In this document: in pieces, positions 57,714-64,000 of the stretch
How positions within the stretch are numbered: the first letter of the stretch is position 1
Layout: every line of letters begins with the position of its first letter
Origin: Aselliscus stoliczkanus
Taxonomy: Eukaryota; Chordata; Mammalia; Chiroptera; Hipposideridae
NCBI GenBank assembly: GCA_033961575.1
Contig: CM066737.1
Coordinates: forward strand, 63,012,771-63,076,770
Direction: 5' to 3'
Length of the DNA stretch: 64,000 nucleotides
Position numbers and translations under genes: made by a program
The notes under the pieces: model-generated
Seen by the model: the letters and a program-made list of their open reading frames with translations, nothing else
Databases searched by the model: none
What the model was told of the DNA's origin: nothing

Positions 57714-57999
57714 AACATTCTTAAATCTTAAAACTTAAATAACACTGCCCTCGGTTTGGGGGAGGCAAGTGATGGATTAGAAAACAGATGCAAATAGTTG
57801 AATAATAGATTACCCTCAAGGCTATGGATTTTGTTTTGGAAGGTGAGGTCAGAGGAACTTACTATATTATTAAAAATAACTAACTCAGCAAATGAATAAA
57901 TAAAAGTGAGTCACTCACAAATCAATGATGGGTGGGTTATGCACAAAGGGGTTGTGATTAGTCCAATTCTGTGAACTTAAGGTCAAAAAAAAAAATTGG

Positions 58000-58715
58000 A
58001 GGAATAAAATGGCACCAGCCATACAAAACTACATACACTATTACCACAGATCCAGCGATCATGCTCCTTGATATTTATCCAAAGGAGTTAAAAACTGATA
58101 TCTACAAAACAAATGTATAAAAAACAAGTGTTTACTAAATAGCTTTATTCATATCTGCCAAAATTTGGAAGCAGTCAAGATTTCCTTCAATAGATGAATG
58201 GCTAAAGCCTGGTACATCCATACAAGAGAATACATTGTTTAGCAATGAAAAAAGCAGCTATGAGGTCATGAAAAGACATGGACCAACAAGCATATTGCTC
58301 AGTGTAAGAAGTCAGTCTGTAAAGAGTAGACAAAACTATGGAGACAGTAAAATAATCAGGGTTGTGTAGGGTTTGGGGGTGGGTCAGGGAGGGCCGGATA
58401 GATAGGTGGAACACAGTGGTGTTTGGGCAGTGAAACCATTCCGGACGATATTGTAATGGTGGAAAGATGCCATTAGGCATCTGTCAAGAGCCACAGACTA
58501 TACAACACAAAGAGTGATCTCATATGTAAACTGTGGACTGGGAGTTAATAATGTATCAACATTGGTTCATCCGTTGTAACAAATGGACATCACTAGTGCA
58601 AGATGTTAATGGGGAAACTAGGCATATGTAGGGACTCTGTACTTTCTGCTCAATTTTTTGGTGAACCTAAAACTGCTCTGAAAATTAGTCTGTTAATTAA
58701 AACAATAAAAAATAA
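58000..58715 (+). mobile_element. L1M ORF2 end and 3' UTR
   Basis: L1 order: CAGATCCAGCGATCATGCTC, CTTCAATAGATGAATGGCTA, CAATGAAAAAAGCAGCTATG, GACAGTAAAATAATCAGGG, GAACACAGTGGTGTTTGGGC, TAATGTATCAACATTGGTTC, GCAAGATGTTAATGGGGAAA. The C-terminal end of ORF2 and an L1M 3' UTR, closely related to 30960-31375. Confidence 0.85.
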
Positions 58716-59280
58716 GAATGGCACCAGCCATTTTTGAAAGCCTAATTAACGACACAGGTTTATAATATACGACTAATATCTCTCTATTAAAGCCAATGTA
58801 CGCTAAGCAGGATACAATGGTATAATATATGGAATATATTGGTATATTGATACTGTGGTCAAAATAGCAGCAAAGTAAATACAGTACTTCTCATCAAAAT
58901 CAAAACTAAGAACCAATAATTGAATCCTCTTTTACCACCTAACTTTGCAATGACTGAACGATACTTTTTAAAAAATGACCCCAAAGCTTCATAAAATCAA
59001 CATATTACATACAACCTTTTATACTAAAGTTCTAGGACATCAGCCTCTTCTGTTTCACGTATAAATAGGCAAATAAAATTAGAGGGTTAGTAACATAAGA
59101 CAACTATGCTTTATTTAAGATTATTAATCAGTCAACTGAAAATATATGAGCACATTATATTGGTGTTAAAGGAAACTTGGGCATTGAGCCTTCTCTACAT
59201 CTGGTCTTGTGTTCAAAATACAGAAACGTATCATAAATGCATCTGTAAGATTAATAAATGCAAATGCTAAAACACCTTAT
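58716..59280. other. Unique sequence, nothing recognised
   Basis: AT-rich DNA without a recognisable feature. Confidence 0.4.
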
Positions 59281-59760
59281 GCTAACTAATAACTTCCAAT
59301 GGGTTTCGCACACAGCAATTTCCTCGCTCACCGAGGCAACCGAAGCTCCGTTACATTTATATGCTTCTCTCCACTCAAGCCATCGTGACACAAAGTACTA
59401 AGTACAGTTAAATTGCAGCACAACAGCTCCACTCACATGGCTTTTCCCCCTTCTGTTAAGTTGCTTTGGGTTTCATAAAGATTGCACCAGTAATCTAGAT
59501 AAGAGGCAGTCATATAATTTTAAGTCACACCACTGAAAAGTTCGATTTGTTTTACGTCATCGTCATCGAAACGTTTACAAAGGAAAAGCTAAAGGAACTC
59601 ATCGCTAGGGAATACTTGCACCTCCAGCTACCACCAAGCTGCACCATAATTTTGCATCGAGGTTAAAAACTTGAATCACATACAATGGAGGGCTGCGTTA
59701 TCGTGAAATTAATTAAAAACCATATATTTCCATCCATCGGTACTGTCTCAAAAAAGGACC
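59281..59760. promoter_or_regulatory. Candidate conserved regulatory element (CpG-retaining)
   Basis: Repeat-free stretch with about 16 CpG dinucleotides by my count, in a window where CpG is rare outside repeats. It contains TTTACGTCATCGTCATCG (59551-59568, with a CRE-like TTACGTCA), CTCGCTCACCGAGGCAACCG, and CATCGAGGTTAAAAAC. Retained CpG without coding signal suggests constraint or hypomethylation. It could instead be a decayed repeat I do not know. Confidence 0.35.
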
Positions 59761-60370
59761 AAAATTCAGTGAAATTTAGCTTGAATATATAACTGTAAAA
59801 TGAACTAAGGAGGTCACTAAGGGACACTTCAGAATCCTCCCCTTCCTATCCCATTTGACTTACCTCTGAATTCAGGTTATACAGAAATTCATCAGTTTTA
59901 TTATATGTATGATCTTTGATTAATATGCTATGTATAATCACTGAGAAATAAGTTTTCTTTCCTCTCCACTATCAACAAAAAGAAAAACAAAGGTAAAAAT
60001 TCGAAACTGCTAAGTAAGTAAAATGCAGTAAGTAAAATTCCTACACGGAAATGAAAGGACTAAATGGAAACTGTTTATATTCCTTTCCTCAAGGGGCCAT
60101 TTTAAAACGATTTAGTAATTGTCAAATTTGTATTGAGAGTTAAGGTTTTATGGTAACTATGTTTGACAAATCTTAAATTAAGCATGTTGCAATACACGGA
60201 CCTAAAAAGTCCCTACAATTGACTTCAGGCAGCTCCAAGAAAGGTCTAAAAGCAGAAGGGATGCATGACGTCATAGCCAGCTTCACGATGGGAACCAGGG
60301 ACAGACGCCACAGACTCCCAGGGTCAAAAGCCAAGGACGAGAGTCAGTCACATTTAACATTAATCAGTAA

Positions 60371-60715
60371 GACTAGATCAGGGGTCGGCAAACTGCAGCT
60401 TGCGAGCCACATGAGGCTATTTGGGTCCGTTCTGTCTCAAAAGTTTGCTGACCCCTGGAAGAGCCAATCCTGTCCCTCACAACAATTTAAAACTTATTCG
60501 AGGGCCATAATAATATTTTAACATAACCACCATTATGTGAATAATATCCTTCTAAAATTTTTATAAATGAAGCTATGATAGTTTTATTTTCATTTTCAAT
60601 TTTACTTCAGAGCCACATGTATGTACCCAAAGAGCTGCATGTGGCTTGCAAGCCACAGTTTGCTGACCCCTGGCTGCTCTTCCATCTTAAAAGTTTGCCA
60701 ACCCCTAGACTAGAT
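60371..60715 (+). mobile_element. hAT nonautonomous element with four end-like blocks
   Basis: Element 60379-60707 starts CAGGGGTCGGCAAACTGCAG and ends AGTTTGCCAACCCCTA. The 8-bp duplication GACTAGAT occurs at 60371-60378 and 60708-60715, as expected for hAT. Two more end blocks lie inside: AGTTTGCTGACCCCTGG near 60442-60458 and again near 60657-60673. The frame at 60219-60521 covers it and is not a gene. Confidence 0.92.
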
Positions 60716-62694
60716 CACCGACAAGTTTTCTGTTTAGAAATTGGTATGTTTCTCCTGCTCCCCACACAACCCTGGGGAGCTGCAGCAGGAGCTCAGACAA
60801 TTGCACACAAAGTACATGGGCAGAATGATTTAAGCAACGCTACGCTTTGAGAGACGAAAGCAAATTACATTGTGCTGGACAGCTTGTGAACTATAGAAGC
60901 AGTGACAACAGTGAAATATGTGGCAGCTAAGAATCGGGCAGCTCCTTTTGAAAATTTTTCTTTAGGAAGAGATGGAACCAACTTGTCAGAGGTATCAATT
61001 GCACCCCAGTCTATAAACAGTGGTGGAAGTCTCAAGTTATTAAGAAAAAAAAAGGACCTCCACATGCTGATCTTTAAGAATAAACCTTCTTAACTTGAAA
61101 CTAATAATAAAATTTGAAGAAAAAAAAACCTGCTTAGATAGATCACAAAAGCCATTAATATGACCAATTCCTTACACAGCAAAGATAAGTAACCTATAAT
61201 ATACAGTACATCTCTAGTGATAAAGCTGATTATTTCTTCTAATTTTGATTTCTCATAAAGGCATGCTAATAACACCAAAATTACCATTTCAAAATAAAAA
61301 GTCAAGAATGAGTTAAACTTAATACTTTAAAATGTTTTCATTTTCTGCCAAACTGTATAAACCCATAGGCTAAGTGAGATGTTCTCCAAGACAAACGAGA
61401 ACAACTTAACCTTAAGAAAAGCCAAGTATCAATTTTTCATGAATTAGCCACTGGTGGGTTTGCATTTCATAATAAGAAAGATTAAATGTCGATTTCACAC
61501 TTGGTGAACTGCCCCACCTACTGATCCAAATGAAAACAGAAGAAATTCATCACCAATATATTGACAGCTTGTGATTTGTTCCAAGACAGAGCTTTTCACC
61601 AGTACTCTAATCTGAGGCGAATACATTCCTACTACACGAAGTTAATAGTAGAGCATGACATAATTGTTTTATTTACTTCTAACACAAAGGCTGAATAGCT
61701 TTTTAAGACATCCCTAGCAACAGAACTATTTAAATATAATTTGCTGAGACCTAAAGCATACAGGAAGTGATCAATATCCAGTTTGAGTGTAAAAATCTGA
61801 AGGTAGGCCACTTCAGGTACAGCTAATTATTTTCCATTACACAGATTGTCTGCTGCAAACTGCAGGATGAAGAGGTTTTTTACACAAGGGATTTTGAGTC
61901 AGTTTTCACTTTAACTGAGAAAGATGCGTTACAAATCCACTCACTACATATGAAAAAATGTCAGGCTAACATGTATATACTCGCAGACACATGTTTGCAT
62001 GTGAGTCATGAAGTGCAGATTTTTAAAAAATTAAATACAAAAAAGAAAAAGTAAATTTGACATAAGGTCAGCATCCTGGATGATATCTGTTACTATATGA
62101 AGCTTGCAAGATTGCCAGAAGCCGGGTCATTTAAAGAACAAAGAGTGAGTGCAGATAGGAAAGACCATATGGGAATGATTGGATTTAGTCACTTTTCATT
62201 GTGCATTCATGAAAATCAAAATGAGGCCTTCCCTAAAATGAAACACTAGAGGATTTGTGTAGGGCAGGTCATTTACACAATAAAAAATGGCATATCATCA
62301 GAGTGCCACTTTAAAATAATGTTCATTAAAAACATTCATTGGTTCACATAGAAAAGTTGGCATTGGAGAATATATTTAGCTAAACAAGCTAAATTTTGAT
62401 GACTCAAAGACATGATTTGTAGCCTAATTTCTGTGTAACTTTTATGTTATTTATATAATTTTAGATAAATAAAAGTGCAACTTACCCCCATTGTTCCTGA
62501 AATGTTTTAGTAAATATGCTCACTACCCCATCTTTAAAGAGACTGAATTAAACATATTTCAAAATAAATCAATTACTTTCAGGATAAATTTCTCCAAGAT
62601 ACAAAATAATAAAATAAAATCAAGTCTAAATGTTCCTACCTCTCCTGTGGTTCAGGTCTAGACAATAATAAATCAAAATAACAACAAGAAAATA
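60716..62694. other. Unique sequence, possible conserved stretch
   Basis: No gene. The stretch 61480-62010 is repeat-free, with GGTGAACTGCCCCACCTACT and CAGGTACAGCTAATTATTTT (a homeodomain-like TAATTA core). Such composition is common in enhancer-like DNA, but this is only suggestive. Confidence 0.35.
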
Positions 62695-62935
62695 GTGGCA
62701 CCCAACACTTCTAACATTTACTATGTACCAGGCCTCTAGTCTAAACATTTTAATCTTTTTAACCATCATGAAAACTCTATGAGATACTATTCCTGTCCCT
62801 TTTATTTTCTGGATGTGGGAACTGAGATGAAGAGGTTAGGTGACCTGCTAAGGTCACTTCGCTAGTAGGTGGCATTGTCAGGTTCCAACCAAGCACTCTG
62901 CCTCCTGACTTCATTCCCTGTAAGTGCTACACTGG
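62695..62935 (-). mobile_element. MIR SINE, fairly complete (minus)
   Basis: Reverse MIR: ATTTACTATGTACCAGGCC, AAAACTCTATGAGATACTAT, GATGAAGAGGTTAGGTGACC, AAGCACTCTGCCTCCTGAC. The overlapping frames at 62862-63071 and 62869-63150 are artefacts. Confidence 0.85.
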
Positions 62936-63244
62936 AGTTGCACAATCTCCTCCTACCCACTGTGAAAAAGCTGATGGTATCTTGCAAGCACTTTTTAATT
63001 GACAAATGTCTGCAACTGGTTCTCAGAGGAGTAAAGGCAGTGGAATTGATTTGGTTCAAGTTGTTGAACACATGGATGCTCAGGATTTATGACAGGATTA
63101 AGAGAAATAAAAGATTTGAAAAATATGAAGAAAAAAAATGTGTTGCATGAAGGAGTGTAGGAAAACAGTGTAAGGAAACACAGAGACAAAGGAAAGTACA
63201 AAACAAAAGTAATCAGGCTGAAAATCTGAAACAAAAACATACGT

Positions 63245-63390
63245 GAATTGTACTTTTAAAAATTATATAGACTAATCGGGGAATCATTGCATAAATTACA
63301 GAAATGTCTAACCACTATGCTGTACACCCGAAACTAATATTAAATAATATCGAATGTCAACTATAACTAACAAAAAGAATTTGGTTCTAT
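63245..63390 (+). mobile_element. L1 3' terminus
   Basis: ACTAATCGGGGAATCATTGC, then AATGTCTAACCACTATGCTG and TACACCCGAAACTAATATTA. Same terminus as 34640-34740. Confidence 0.75.
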
Positions 63391-63722
63391 AAAATTTTAA
63401 AAAGTAAAATAAAATTATTCTAAGAAGCGAAGCCAGGAAACAAATCGTACTCCATCTTTAATCCCCAACAAACAGGTTCTCAAATACACTATTTGACTGA
63501 AACTGCTAGCTTTGCCCATAATTGTCCCCGAAATTCTTTTCCATTCTGTTTCTGACCTATTATCTAACTTCAATTACTGATCACCATCCTCACTTTTCTA
63601 CCGTTTTCTTCCTCTGACATTAACTATGGCTGCTTCCCAGGTTCCATACTAGGCATCTGATTCCCCTTTTCAGTGACCATCGTAGAAAGCTTGCCTTTCC
63701 ACATCTATATTTGTAGTTGCCT
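63391..63722. other. Unique sequence, nothing certain
   Basis: Pyrimidine-rich stretch with some L2-like wording (CTGTTTCTGACCTATTATC) but too diverged to call. Confidence 0.35.
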
Positions 63723-63736
63723 AAAATTCATCTTTA

Positions 63737-63833
63737 GGTGCGGTGTTTAAGAGCTGGCTTGGGAAGCCAGCGGCCCTGGTTCGGATCCCACATATGAAGG
63801 CCAGTGACCCTGCCCTCTAAAAAATAAAAATAA
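63737..63833 (+). mobile_element. tRNA-derived SINE, short form, 5' truncated (plus)
   Basis: Starts within the A-box region (GGTGCGGTGTTTAAGAGCTG), so the first 13-15 bases of the head are missing. The rest is standard: GGTTCGGATCCC, CCTGCCCTC and an A-rich tail. The duplication AAAATTCATCTTTA (63723-63736 and 63834-63847) shows that this short form was inserted already truncated. Confidence 0.94.
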
Positions 63834-64000
63834 AAAATTCATCTTTAATTATACATCCCATCATGTCAGAAAAGCAAATGTTATAAAAATGGAAATTGTA
63901 CACTGCATCACCAAAAGGCTCTTTCCTATTTCTCCACCATCAGGGCCCTTCTCTACTTTCTTAGGCTTATCAGCCAGTTGATCCTTTGGCTCCATCCATA

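Overview
The window looks like non-coding mammalian nuclear DNA. It is AT-rich, poor in CpG outside repeats, and has no credible protein-coding exon, rRNA or intact tRNA gene. Its ancient repeats are those shared by placental mammals: LINE-2 fragments, MIR, an MLT1-type MaLR LTR, a MER5-like hAT element and old L1M 3' ends. On top sits a lineage-specific layer: about 22 copies of a tRNA-derived SINE whose head reads GGGCCGGCCGAGTGGCGCAG, internally deleted mariner elements, and a hAT element with 8-bp duplications. This mix fits a bat. The SINE (tRNA head, long GC-rich body, AATAAA plus TCTTT tail) best matches my memory of the Rhin-type SINEs of horseshoe and leaf-nosed bats, so a rhinolophoid bat is my best guess. 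That guess rests on memory and has not been searched.

Layout. 1-10 kb: L2 with an expanded purine tract, long and short SINEs, an MLT1 LTR, a MIR, two hAT fragments and a (TG)n tract. 10-24 kb: L2 on both strands, mariner copy 1, an old L1/HAL1 ORF1 region, several L1 3' ends, and a 113-bp, 97% identical inverted repeat (arms 20971-21083 and 21609-21721). 24-27 kb: a long L2 with reverse-transcriptase relics, followed by an oppositely oriented L2 piece. 27-31 kb: mostly unique sequence, then an L1M end. 31.4-35 kb: an L1/HAL1-like element with its 5' region, broken ORF1 and 3' UTR but almost no ORF2. 35-40 kb: unique sequence with old L1M and MIR pieces. 40-48 kb: a SINE-dense block with two long SINEs tail to tail around a (TA)n(GA)n tract, an L2 3' end, and an L1 split by a SINE. 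48-51 kb: unique sequence, including one stretch that reads like a regulatory element. 51-53.3 kb: two oppositely oriented mariner relics around 1 kb of unrecognised DNA. 53-58.7 kb: MIRs, SINEs, a Tc1/mariner-type MITE and an L1M end. 58.7-64 kb: unique DNA with a CpG-retaining candidate regulatory element (59281-59760), a hAT element with four terminal-repeat-like blocks, a MIR, an L1 end and a final SINE.

There are no genes here that work together. The open reading frames in the window are short and are explained by repeats, mainly long SINEs read on either strand, L2, mariner relics and simple repeats. The window is most likely intergenic or a large intron. I found no undescribed biological system. 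The most distinctive structures are the 113-bp inverted repeat, the four-end hAT element, the shared mariner deletion derivatives and the modular SINE family.
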